A DNA stretch of 64,000 bases from Polytrichum commune (lineage: Eukaryota > Streptophyta > Polytrichopsida > Polytrichales > Polytrichaceae), in contig OX485803.1 in NCBI GenBank assembly GCA_950295325.1, positions 19,158,001 to 19,222,000 of the forward strand, given 5' to 3'. A program made the translations under genes and the position numbers. Below are positions 12,749 to 25,416 of the stretch, piece by piece. Numbering within the stretch: the stretch's first letter is position 1; the number at the start of each line of letters is the position of its first letter. The notes beneath the pieces were generated by a model that did not search any database, had not been told where the DNA came from, and worked only from the letters and a program-made list of their open reading frames with translations.

Positions 12749-14836
12749 CAATATCTCCACCATCCTACCAATCCCTTTTCTTGGGCCCTTGCTAGTCTCT
12801 TTGAGGATACTCTAGCCATCACTCCTTGACCCTTCATGTTTAGGTATGGTAGTGAAGGGGTTGGTTTTTAAGCCAACCCCCTTTCACAAAAGATTAGGCC
12901 CCTAAGTGGTGGCTTTGGGGGCAACTTGGTCTTTGATTTCCCACCACCAAGGACTTGGCTAATGATACAAAGGTTGAAGATGGGAATGGCCATTGGTATA
13001 GCCCCCCCCCCCCCTTCAATGCCTAGTAAAATCAAATAAGTAGAAAACAAAAAACAAAAAGGCCCATGGACTTTGAAAAAAAACCACAAAAAACAATACA
13101 ATGAAAATGGAAAAACAATGTTTTGCCACCAAGATACTAGTTTTCCATTTCATGGATTTTCTCAAGAATCCAAGTTCATGAGTTTTTTCTTGGGCCCTTA
13201 TTGGTCACAAAGGTTTATGCTTCAAAGGACCTTCTAAGGACTTGGCCCATTGCTTTGTAGTTGAGCATTGAAGAAGGTTTAGGGTTGAGACCATGAATGA
13301 TCAAAAAACAAGTATGAAGACATACCTTGTTCGGAGTGGAGACCTTGATGTTGTATGTAGTAGTTGTTGGGCCCGAATGTTCCCCCGAAGCCAATGTTCT
13401 CCTCCTTGACATCATCTCGGGTTCTAGTTGGGGTGCATCACAGGTCGCCTCACTCTTAGACACCTCCAAGTCATCTACCCCCACCTCACCTCACACTTCT
13501 TAGCAACCTCCTCCCAACTCCAAGGCCGATTCCATACCATACTCCCCCCCCCCCCGACTCCCTCCAACTTCCACCACCATTTTAATTTTTTACTCTTTAT
13601 TTATTTTATTTTATTTTTTTGTCACGTTTCCTACAACCCATAGGAACCCTACAACCCCCGCTTACCCCTATGTACACCTGTCATGGGCAATGTTTGGGGG
13701 GGGGGGGGGGGAATGACTCTAAGGTTATCCCACACAACACAAAACGACAAAGGCATTTTGCATTGTTGTTTGTGAAAGGCCATCACCTAAGATGTTTCGT
13801 TTATAATTAGCCCAAAGATAGTCCAAACAATTGTGCATAATTGTCAAAATGTGTGATTATAATCAACATACCTTGTTTGAGATATGTTCTTGGTCTCCCA
13901 AGTCTTCTACTTCTCTAGATGTGTTGCTCACCTTATCTAGCCCTTACAAATTTAAAAGGTTGTTTTGTTCATTTGTTTGTGTTGCATTGCCATTGGTGAT
14001 GTCGAGGGGAAGTGCACTGTTTGTGTGGTTTTGGTGGTATCATTCTTCACTATCTTACTCATTTTTTTTGGCATCATGCCCCTCATCAAATGTCTTGGGG
14101 TCAAATATTTGATTTTTTTGTTTATATAAAATTTCAATTTTTTCTCTCTAAGGTGTTGGATGGTTTTCCTCATGCATTTGTAGTATGGTTGTGGACCAAC
14201 TATTGTCTTCCAGTGATTGCATTACAAGTGCCATACATGTGGCCAACCTATTGTCAAACTCAAGATACATTATTGTTTCCATTTAGGAATGCTCAATCCA
14301 CACATTCCAAAGTAAGTCTAGATACCAAAGGGTCTCCCTACATCCCTTTGTACATAAAATGGGCATCACAACGTCCACCTTTTCACCTTGATTCTTCTGC
14401 CACTAGATTGAATATTATGGATGCGTTGTAACTAACAAAGTGTAGGGAGCGTTCTAAATTGGATATGTCATTAATAATTTGTGATAATATTGATGTACAT
14501 GAGATAAAGTACCTTCCATCTTCTTTTAAAGGCAATGTAGTTTTTGTTTTGCATCCTTTGCCGATTGGACTTGGCATGGATGAAATAGAAAAAAATCTAC
14601 AATGGCCACACTTGGTGTACAACAAAAATGACCAATATCCATAATGACAATGATATGTCATTCAAACGTTCAACATGTACAAGTCATATGCAATGCCCAA
14701 ATGACTTAATATGCAATTACCTCATTTATAATGAAGGTGCTTGAAATTACATTGAGTGGCAAAGACCACTCTTGTCCCATTTTGTGTAGAAGATGTAGCC
14801 CTAGAAAAATCTCAGTTGGGAATGTATGGTATGGTA
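12749..14836. other. Intergenic DNA with long C and G homopolymers
   Basis: No gene is supported. C runs lie near 13003-13014 and 13544-13553, and a 16-base G run at about 13696-13711. A short hairpin GAAGGGGTTGG/CCAACCCCC lies near 12854-12886. Open frames in this stretch are unrelated and overlap on both strands. Confidence 0.35.
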
Positions 14837-15380
14837 GACGGTCCTAATATTGCGCAGTGTTGACATCGACAAGACATATCAAGCAAAAAAATTAGATTTT
14901 TTTTTTGGGGGGGGGGAATATCTAGTGGGATGAAGCATGATTTGGATGGAAGAAAATTTATTTCAGAACGGATGAAATCCAGACACACAATCTTGCCCAA
15001 TTACCAAGGGGGTGGATATTTTAGAATTTAAAAATGCTGCCCTAATACTATGCAGATAATTGCGCATGCAATGAACTGTGCAATATTAGGGCATTTAAAA
15101 AAATATCATGATCTATTTTCATAAACCATCCAGGATGAGTATTCCAGGGCACACTTAAATCTCTTTCTGGGCATACAATTTTTTTCATATGAGCTGATTT
15201 ATTGCAATCTCCTACCCTGAAAATGGGTGGACTTATAGATTTGGTGATCCCTCTTTGGAAGGATCAGGTAGGCCAAACTGTCAGTTCATACAAGTTAAGA
15301 CACGTGGATGTAGAGCATTTGATTTCATAACCAAAGAAAATATCAATACCTCATGTTGACAGGGAAAAACGGCTAATAGT

Positions 15381-16940
15381 TGTGAGCCCTAAACCCCCAC
15401 CCTTATGCGTCGTAATCCGGGGGAAGGCTTGTGGCTCACATGCGATAACCCTATGTCCTAGTCTTGTGTGCTTGTTCTAACCTTCTCAATAGTAATATCA
15501 ATCACACAGGTTTATCCCATGGCCAAAGTTACAACATTTAAGAATGCTTTCTAACCTTGTTTTCCCCTTCACACCACAATCACACACTTCACTCCCTAAG
15601 TACTCCTAACCTACTTACCCAAGGTCACCACTGCCACTAATTGGGTAGCTAATCCTATATTAATCTCAAATCCCTAATGCCACCCCTTCCCCAAGTGAAA
15701 CCTCGTTGCCCCTTGATGCACACTCATCTACCCTGCAAGTTGAGACCGGTTAGCGGTACTCAGTCCCCTTCTTCCACCGGTGATTCTACGTTGTTCACCC
15801 TCAGATCCGGGCCCGTCACCGGGACTACACTGTACCCCGGAGTACAAACTGGTCTTGGCAGCGACCTACCCCTCCCTTTGAGGATTCCCGGGACTGCTGC
15901 CCGGTGGCAGCCCTCCCAGCTGACCTTGTCTTCTGATCCTCAACCGCTTGCAACCAACTAGTCTGTGAGTTCGCCGAAGTGCTGGCTCTCTGGCCGCCTT
16001 CCCTTAGGTTGCATTGCAGTCACCGAACTGATGCATCCCAACTGCTAACCTTTTTCCCGTTCCAATCAAACCCAGGAATTTCCGAGCTTCATTCACCTGA
16101 ATCCAACACCTAACAGTCAATCTCAACTATTGCAACTATTGGGATTCTCATTTCCATCAATGAGGTGCCTGGTTCCAGGAATGCCGCCTCTGGATTGCCG
16201 ATAGAAGCCCCCATAATTCCCCTAGCTCTCGGTTCCTCATCATAATCCCTCCTATCTGCTGAATTCTCCCACAGAGAGACCGTTGTTTTTACGGTGTAGT
16301 GCAATGTTGCCTTGTTCGGAGTGAATTCCCTCGATGCCCTTCCTTCCATTCTTGTGTATGTCCTTCTTTTCAGTTTCCAATGCTCCCCTTGCCGCTGCCT
16401 AGCGTTCGCACACCCCTCCTCGGCATCACCCCTGGTTTCTTTAGCAAGAAGGCAACCTGGCCGTCAGCCCCCGTCTTCAACCGAACTCAGCTGCCGGGAT
16501 TTTCTAGGGAACCAGGGACTCACCCCTTGAATGGGCAACCCTCTTCCCCTTCTCATGCGGTTGCCCCCTGCCTTATTTGAACAACCCCCGAACCTAATTT
16601 GAACATTTCCCTAGTCTAACTTAAACAACCCCCTAGTCTAACTTAAACAACCCCCTAGCCTAATTAGGGCACTCAACCCAGCTCTCAAGCCTTACAACTC
16701 TCAGCTCACCCTCCTAACACTAAGTTCCCACCCGCAAATCCTTTTAATCTAACTTAACTTATCACTAATCCTTTTACAACACACGAGCACGATGATTCAC
16801 CATTAACTCAAGTACCATTCAAGCTCAAGGCTTGCACTCTTTTTAGTTTTTCTAATTTGAATAGCAATCATAATTTAAAAATAAAGTCCTAACAACTTTT
16901 AAGGGTTAACAACACATGTGGGCACTGTTTTGGGCTCACA
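15381..16940 (+). mobile_element. Solo-LTR-like element inserted in the transposase 3' end, 1560 bp
   Basis: Ends TGTGAGCCCTAAACCCCCAC and TTTTGGGCTCACA are flanked by a perfect 5-bp direct repeat ATAGT (15376-15380 and 16941-16945). It belongs to the same family as the two copies at 9.4-12.7 kb. It cuts the transposase reading frame, whose last codons now run into the LTR and stop there. A short tandem motif (CCCCCTAGTCTAACTTAAACAA type) recurs near 16610-16665. Confidence 0.8.
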
Positions 16941-18468
16941 ATAGTCGAGAAATGATGTTGCACTCTTTCATGGCATCCGTATTCTCTTTGAATATGCTTA
17001 ATTGAGATAGTTGTTGAGAAAGCTTTTCCTCTGCATCAGCATCATCCATCTCTAAACTTGCAACATCACCTTGGGTTGATTCATCCTCACCTTGAACTAA
17101 TTCACCTTCACCTTTTGTTGAAACATCTTCACCTTGGGTTGAATCATCTTCACTACTACAAAATGATTCACCATCTTCTTCAAAAACCGTGTTTGGCCCA
17201 AAGTCTAAATCAAGAGCTTGGTGGTTAAAGGGATAGATACCAGTCTTCTTGAACCTTGCTCTAATATTCTCTAGACCGCATGCTGCCATCAAAGCCTTAG
17301 AAGCCAATTCTGCCAACATAGCCTTATTGTTCTCACCATTGAGCCATGTAGGACTACCAGCTATTAGATCTAACCTCATTTGTCCAAACTTGACCTTAAA
17401 AGGTCTAAAAACCCCTACATCCAAAGGCTGAAGTCTATGGGAACTGTGAGGGGGTACACATGCCATCTCTAGCCCCATGGATCTTGCTAGGAGAATAGCT
17501 TCCTCACTCATGTGGGAACCATGTCCATCTAGTAGCAACAAGTGAGGATTCTCCACAATCACCCCTCCAGGGACACACTTCATGAAATGCTTCAAAAAAT
17601 CTACAAACAGTTATTGGTTCATCCAGCCACTTTTCTGCATACTCATGATGGCATTAGGCTCACATTTCAGGACATAGTTGCCACAAAACTCCTTGCATGT
17701 GAATATGTATTGTGATGGTATCCTGTCACCACTTGCACTTACACATACTGCAATTGTAAGCCACTCTCTGCTCCCTGGCATCCTAGTCAATATTGCCTTG
17801 CTCCCCCTCTTGGCTATTACCTTTACTCCACCAATCTTAATTGATGCTGACAAACCAATTTCATCACAGTTCCACACATGGGAAGGGGGATAGGATGTTC
17901 TAGCATAAATGCTTTGTAAAAGAGTGTAGAAAGTCCCACACCTTTCTTTAGTCACATTTTTTGCTATTTTCCCATCTAAAGCTTGAGGGGTTCTTAATAC
18001 CAGATGAGGATGCCTATTTTTGAAGTATCTCCACCACTTATCTCCTGGTAACCCACCTTTAAAAGGAGTAGGACGCCCCCTGCACACTTGCTCCACTTTT
18101 GACTTGAGCATTTGAAGTGTTACACAGTGAGCAACATCCTGCATGCCTTCACACCACTTGACTAATGCAATTTCTTCCTCTGGTTTCAATGCAGTTGGGG
18201 GGCCTCTCTTCCTGCTTGTAACCTTTTTACTCTTCCAGCTTCTTATGGTAGACTCTGGGATATTGTAAAAACGTGATGCTTCATGCCCTGACATCTGTCC
18301 ACTCTTGATGCTCTCCAAAGCCAATCTCATGGACTTTGTTGTCCACTTTCCTCTATCTTTGGTTTTCTTTTTAACCATGGGAGCTGGAGTCATTGCCCTG
18401 AGTACCTTTCTCCCCCGTACAATTACATCCTTAGGTTGAGGACCAGCATGACCCCTTTGTTTACCCAT
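16937..18468 (-). pseudogene. Pogo-like DDE transposase with a nonsense codon and LTR truncation
   Basis: The ATG at 18468 opens a 285-codon frame. It then meets a TAA at 17611-17613 and continues in the same frame for 224 more codons until it enters the solo LTR. Visible parts are an N-terminal Psq/CENP-B helix-turn-helix (about residues 45-80, ending STIRSWKS) and a second DNA-binding region with WWRYFKNRHPHL. The catalytic DDE_1 core follows: WNCDEIG with Asp202, LLLLDGHGSHMS, and LQPLDVGVF after the stop. The C-terminal tail is acidic and repetitive (TQGED type). Family proteins bind the transposon ends and cut and paste at TA. The stop and the LTR make this copy inactive. One substitution would explain the stop. 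Confidence 0.85.
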
Positions 18469-19198
18469 ACTTCTCCAAATATACCTCTTGCAATCAATTC
18501 AACAATAGATCCACATCAGTGTCAAATATATTCCTAACTTTGCTCCACATCAGTGTCACTTACTCTCTTCCAAAATATCTTAAGAATGCACAAATCACAT
18601 TGTAGATGGAAAGGAGCTAGCTATGAACATAATCTTTGTATGATAGTTGATGTAGTTGATGTTGTATATATCTTATGTTATACAAAAAATGATGAAATTC
18701 TATAGCCCAACGATGTGAAGAAACCTTGCAAGTGTTTTTTTTATTTTTTCTCCATTTCAAAGACTTGATCTAGTTGAAGTGGGATGAGGAGGGATAAAAT
18801 ATGCAACATCCCCAAGAAGCATAACAAATCTAGAGAGAGAAGACTTGATTAAGAAGTGTATGTCTACTCACCAACACAGTGCCCAAGTTGTAGACAACAC
18901 GATGGAAATCGAATCGAAGTTGAATTGCTGCACGAAACTGAAATGCATTCATGCAACATAAGACATCCAATAAGAAATGGAATCCAAGATAACTATGATT
19001 AATTCCAAAGTCTGCCCTTACCATATTCCATTCCCAAGAGATGTATCCAGCAACTATGAAACCAACTTGAATGAGCACGAACAATCCATAGGCAAAATAC
19101 TTACTATGTGTGTATACCACAAGTATAGTTCTTAGTACTAGTATTTGGCATTTACCTTCCTGATGGATTTCTTGACAATAGGGCGTTTCTCCCTGGCT
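18469..19198. other. 5' region of the pogo-type element
   Basis: Non-coding or unrecognised DNA upstream of the transposase start. An open frame on the minus strand (18830-19207) is rich in aromatic and hydrophobic residues but matches nothing I know and has no family context. Confidence 0.3.
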
Positions 19199-19594
19199 GT
19201 CACACACGGGGGGATCACTCCATTGTCAAGTTGAACACCACGTGCGACCAAAAAAAATCTTCTTTTGGTAAGTTGCACCACCAAAATGGGTCAAAATTTT
19301 ATCAATTTTTTTTCATGAGTAGATATACACAGTTCCTATGACATAGTCAAAAGTGGTAACTAAATTTGATGATTTGTTTTTTTTCATAAAACATACCGTT
19401 TCTAACTAGAATGACACAGAATTGAACTAAAAAAATTACTAAAAAAAAACAAAAGATACTATCAATGGTTATGTATATGTAGAAAAAAATATCATAAATT
19501 TTAAAATTATATATGGCATGTAATATAGGGGTAGCAAACTTTGTCCGCACGTGGTGTCAACTTGACAATGAAGTGACCTCCCCGTGCTGTCACA
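19199..19594. repeat. Inverted-repeat segment with about 50-bp arms
   Basis: The left arm at 19199-19250 (GTCACACACGGGG, then CATTGTCAAGTTGAACACCA) is repeated inverted at 19541-19594 (TGGTGTCAACTTGACAATG, then CCCCGTGCTGTCAC). The AT-rich centre is about 290 bp. It may be a MITE inserted in the transposon, but no clear target duplication is visible. The right arm on the minus strand is also open as a short protein-like stretch. Confidence 0.6.
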
Positions 19595-20549
19595 ATGGCA
19601 CTCAACTCCTGCATCAAAATTGGATGTTCAATTCAGAATTAGCTGTCAGTTTATGATCGTTGAGCTTCCAACATAGAGAACATTAGACATGTCTCAATCA
19701 GTGTGAATATTTTAAGAAATGAGTCAGGTTTCCATATATGCAAACTTGCAAGTGCGTCACACAAGTGAAAAACTAGTCAAAGAGACACCAGCGTGAGTCC
19801 AATCCCTGGAGAGCAAGACCCCAATTATTGAATGCCTGAAAAATGAGAGATTGATTTCAGTAAAGGATAAATGCAAGAAGACTTCAAATTGGGAACCCCT
19901 CAACTTTGCTGCTGGTAAAGAAGAGACAAGCTGAAAATTACACCCGTAGGCATCTTTTTTATTTTTCAGAGAGCTCAAAACAAATTTCAGTGAAGCTACA
20001 GGAGATCGTTATGATAATGACCTGTGGACTGTCCCAATTCAGTTTGGATTCGCATCAAAACACAACGACTTAATCACCACACCCGAACTGACTGAGGACT
20101 CCAGCTTCTTGAGGATCTTGTCACAAATTAGGGCTAATACAAAGGCGATTGCTAAGCGAGACCCTAGCCGACGGGAAGGAGAGCTTTGAGAACAAAAAAG
20201 CGAATAAATGAGGTGTACATCCACATTGGAGAAAAACTTCCAAACTCATCGCAGCAACCGAGTACCAAACCGATTCTTAGCTACTTCCAATGAGCAATTG
20301 CTGCGCAACATAAGGGCAACATCAACATTGTTGCGCAATATTAGGACCGGTTACCATATGTCATTTCACCACGGTGCGCCTAGGTCCATGCTTTGTAGGT
20401 ATAGTGTATGTTTCGTTTGCCACTTTGTTTTCATTTTGACTCGAAAACAACGTTCAACTTGCATGTGTTAAGCATATCGCCAACGTTCATTTTGAGCCAG
20501 TATTTTATTTTATTTTATTTTAAAAGTTTAAAAGTATGATTGTTTTCAA

Positions 20550-21671
20550 TCCATGCATTTGGAGATGCCTCGGGTTTGCATACATCTTAATGTGTATAAC
20601 CACCATGTTTTGAATGGCATGTGCCATGAGACATTGGATATCGTGTACCGGTGTGTAGCAAGCAAAGGGATGAAGATTCCAAATGCAAAAAACTTTGCTA
20701 ATGTGATGGTAGCAAACAAACAATTTTTGGTTAGCATCTCAAGTCCCCTATAAATGGTGAGGGACATCACCTAGAAGGATCGTCCTTAGAGATGGTTATG
20801 GATAAACTCACAACCCTTGCATCACCCAATTGTCGTAACTTTGTTTGAGGGTCAAAACATTTTATTCGTAGTGGAATGGACATTGTGAATAGTATTATGA
20901 CTTTGAAAGACCACTTTGATTTCAAATTTGTCCAGGGTGGTCGATCCCTTGGCCAACAAAAGGACAAGGTGTTTGTCTTCAAAATGTCTATAGATCTTCC
21001 AAGTAGTGGGGTGGAGCTTGTGAAGCACATGTAGGTCGGAGGGGACATGGAAAACTCTTGGATCATGTTCAATCATGTTGAGTGTTTGAAATATCGTATG
21101 ACAATGGAACGTTATGTGCACGATACCAAGTACTATAAAGTACTTACGTTAGCATGTCGTGATATGAAATGTGAAGATAATGCTGCACAAACTTTGTTTT
21201 GGAAATATTTAAATGTTGTTATGGCAGAAAACGGTGTGGCTCACGCGAATTTTAAAGGTTTCATGGCTGACAATGCCCAAGCAAATTGGAACGTTGTGAG
21301 GAAGATCTATGGTAATGGGGATTTGACTATGCAAATGGAGGATTGTGGGCACACTTATTTTTTTTGATTGGTTTGCAAATCTTAACAAAAGCACACAAAA
21401 ACCTATGAAATTGTCTTTGAAATTTCAACACAAGCAAGTTTGCAAGAATTGCATGGATGTTATCACGATGGAGGAAATTGAAACTAAATACCAGTCCACT
21501 TGTTTATGGTGGTTGTTTTCCAATGTTGCCACAAAGGAGGAGTTGTTGGGTCTTTCAGAGTGGTTGGATTTTTGGCATTTCCATTACATTCAACGAGGTG
21601 GCCATATGTTTTTTGTAAGTGTACAATGTTTTCTTCATTTGTGGATTGTTTATTTGCTATTGGTACTTTGA
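20550..21671 (+). pseudogene. Decayed transposase-like reading frame
   Basis: A series of plus-strand frames forms one broken protein. Parts are 20553-20753 (MHLEMPRVCIHLNVYNHHV...), an intermediate stretch with stops at about 20850 and 21031, then 21047-21367 containing FKGFMADNAQANWNVVRKIYG, followed by a frame change at an 8-T run (21358-21365). The continuation to 21671 has CxxC and WLDFWHFHYIQRGG. The MADNAQANW block and the Cys/His-rich continuation suggest a plant DNA-transposon protein, but I cannot assign a superfamily. Stops plus a homopolymer frameshift indicate a dead copy. Confidence 0.5.
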
Positions 21672-22036
21672 CAAGAGGTGTAATCATTAGGCCTCTAACA
21701 TATATTAGGGGAGTTAGTAACTTGTTGTTAAGAGGGGGGAAAGTTAGTAGTGGTGTAACATGTTGATGAGAGGTTGGGAGGCAAAGATGACAACATATTA
21801 TTTAGGGTACGATTTAACGAGTTGTGGTGGATGTATAGAATAGTGAATAATTGTGGTTCTTTGGTGGTGTAATAAGTGGGGAGTATAAGGGTGGGGGTGT
21901 ATTGCATGATAAGGGTGAGGGATGGTGGAAAAAAAACTCAATAAATACTTGCTATTGTACAATCATGGGCAATGCTACACCAATGTGATGTATAATTAAT
22001 TTGTCACATTTGGCTTAAACCCAAGGCCTCAACCTA

Positions 22037-22125
22037 CATTCCATGGGAACGTCGAGGTCAAGCAACCTAAGGCTGGAAAAGTACTTAGATGGGTGACCTT
22101 CATAGCACCTTAGGGGAGTCATTGG
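22037..22125 (+). pseudogene. 5S rRNA-like relic
   Basis: The run of blocks CCATGGGAACGTCGAGGTCA, AGCAACCTAAGGCTGG, AGTACTTAGATGGGTGACC follows the order and spacing of the middle and 3' part of eukaryotic 5S rRNA, including the internal-promoter A-box-like part. The 5' third and the closing stem are not convincingly present. It is therefore a degenerate pseudogene or a 5S-derived SINE head rather than a functional gene. Confidence 0.55.
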
Positions 22126-23270
22126 CGAAAATCGTAGAAACAATGTGTGATAAAAAATAGGGTCTAATATGTTCATTCTAGATAAATTTTGCAAAAACAT
22201 GTACATATAATGCAAGGGTTTTAATAAGAATGAAACAAAATTACATGTAAAATACCATCACATATAATGGCCTCTTTTATCTAGTCTGTACATGTAAAAT
22301 AGCGTGGAAAGAATTACTAGGGGTAGCAGGTTTAGGGTAGGGTTCATGCTAGTGAATGAAAAGATGTAATTTTTTGTTGAAAAAAACTTGGAAGGATGAC
22401 TTCGCAGGTTGGCTAGCTTGAATGTTATTGAACCAACGTATCCAATGTGGAGTCAATGTTCTCTACCTACGTGCCAAAAGGGAAAATTTCAGTGCGTTGT
22501 TTGAATTGCAATCTTCTTTCCAATTTTCTTTGGAAGTATAAGTAAAATAGGGTATTTAGATGATTCCCCAAAAAATTTATAATTAATGATAGGTTGCATC
22601 AAAATACAATCATTTATCTTTATTTTGAAAAATACCATACCTTATAATCTTTTATGCAAGGTAAATAGCCCCCCCCCCTAATAAATAAGTCTTGAGTGCA
22701 CGTGTATGCATTAATATAAGAGGGAGTGACCCCCCGAGCATAGCACTTGATATATGGTGCATCCTACCACCAATGGACCACCCAATTATAGTTGGGGGGG
22801 GGGGGTGTTTGGGTGAACTGGTTATATCAACCAACCATGTGGGCACCTATTGGGCTACCCTTGAGGGAGATGAGTGTTGGCTGGCTTGCCCATGCCCGTT
22901 CAAGGTGTTCATCTTTGAGAAGAGGCGATAGTAGTCTTTTGAAGCCCTTTGGTTCTCGTAAGGCATGTATTAGGATTACATATAGACTTAGACCAACTAA
23001 AAAATGAAACAATATCATAATTCACATTGGTGGCTAGATTATAGTCGTTTTTTTTCTCCCACATTTATTACCTAGTATGGATTCTTAGAATTATAAATAT
23101 ATATTAAAAAAATTATCATTTTTCAATCCTGCATTTTCAATTATATTATAAAATTTGCCGAACTGGCCAATGGTGGTATGGGAATTCATTTAGGATGCGT
23201 CCTCCTTTACAGTGGGCTGTAGGATATTGTCACATGGCGGGGCTGGCATGGATCGGTGAGTAAAAACCGT
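22126..23270. other. Intergenic DNA upstream of RPS14
   Basis: AT-rich, no gene supported. It contains a C9 run near 22670 and a G12 run at 22794-22805, which face each other as a weak inverted pair. Confidence 0.3.
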
Positions 23271-23274
23271 CCGA

Positions 23275-23316
23275 TGGGCCCCCTCTGGACGGCCACAAAT
23301 GAACCTAGGGTTAGGG
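23275..23316 (+). promoter_or_regulatory. Site II and telo-box elements of the RPS14 promoter
   Basis: TGGGCC (site II type, 23275-23280) is followed by TAGGGTTAGGG (telo-box type, 23306-23316), about 120 bp upstream of the RPS14 ATG. In plants this pair is characteristic of ribosomal protein and other growth-linked promoters bound by TCP and telo-box factors. Function here is inferred from motif and position. Confidence 0.6.
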
Positions 23317-23434
23317 CTTGAAGAACGCTACAAGGCGTCACGCTCTCATTCGGTGAGGCTCTTTTCCTGCGTTTGCTGCAGCAGCTCCTCGGGTTCGAAT
23401 TCCTATCCCTTCTCGCAGCACCAGCTCCAGCATC

Positions 23435-25416
<1,982 letters not shown>

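Larger units (their letters stand above)
14837..20351 (-). mobile_element. TA-flanked pogo/Tigger-type DNA transposon, interrupted
   Basis: The left end reads GACGGTCCTAATATTGCGCA and the right end, on the other strand, ACCGGTCCTAATATTGCGCA. Each is directly flanked by TA, as expected for Tc1/mariner-pogo elements. Between them lies one transposase gene on the minus strand. The element spans 5.5 kb but includes a 1.56-kb solo LTR (15381-16940) and a 0.4-kb inverted-repeat segment (19199-19594). A second, subterminal inverted pair GCCCTAATA...TATTAGGGC sits at 15038-15093. The pairing of these ends with this transposase is inferred from orientation, TA flanks and containment. Confidence 0.65.

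Noticed and set aside
18830-19207. Minus-strand 125-codon hydrophobic frame inside the pogo element
   Set aside because: No known family pattern. It sits in the 5' region of the transposon and runs into the inverted-repeat arm.
22660-22805. C9 and G12 runs facing each other as possible terminal repeats
   Set aside because: The similarity is confined to the homopolymers and no flanking duplication is seen.
23388-23406. GGTTCGAATTCC resembling a tRNA B box
   Set aside because: No matching A box, acceptor stem or anticodon arm. It lies in the RPS14 5' UTR region.
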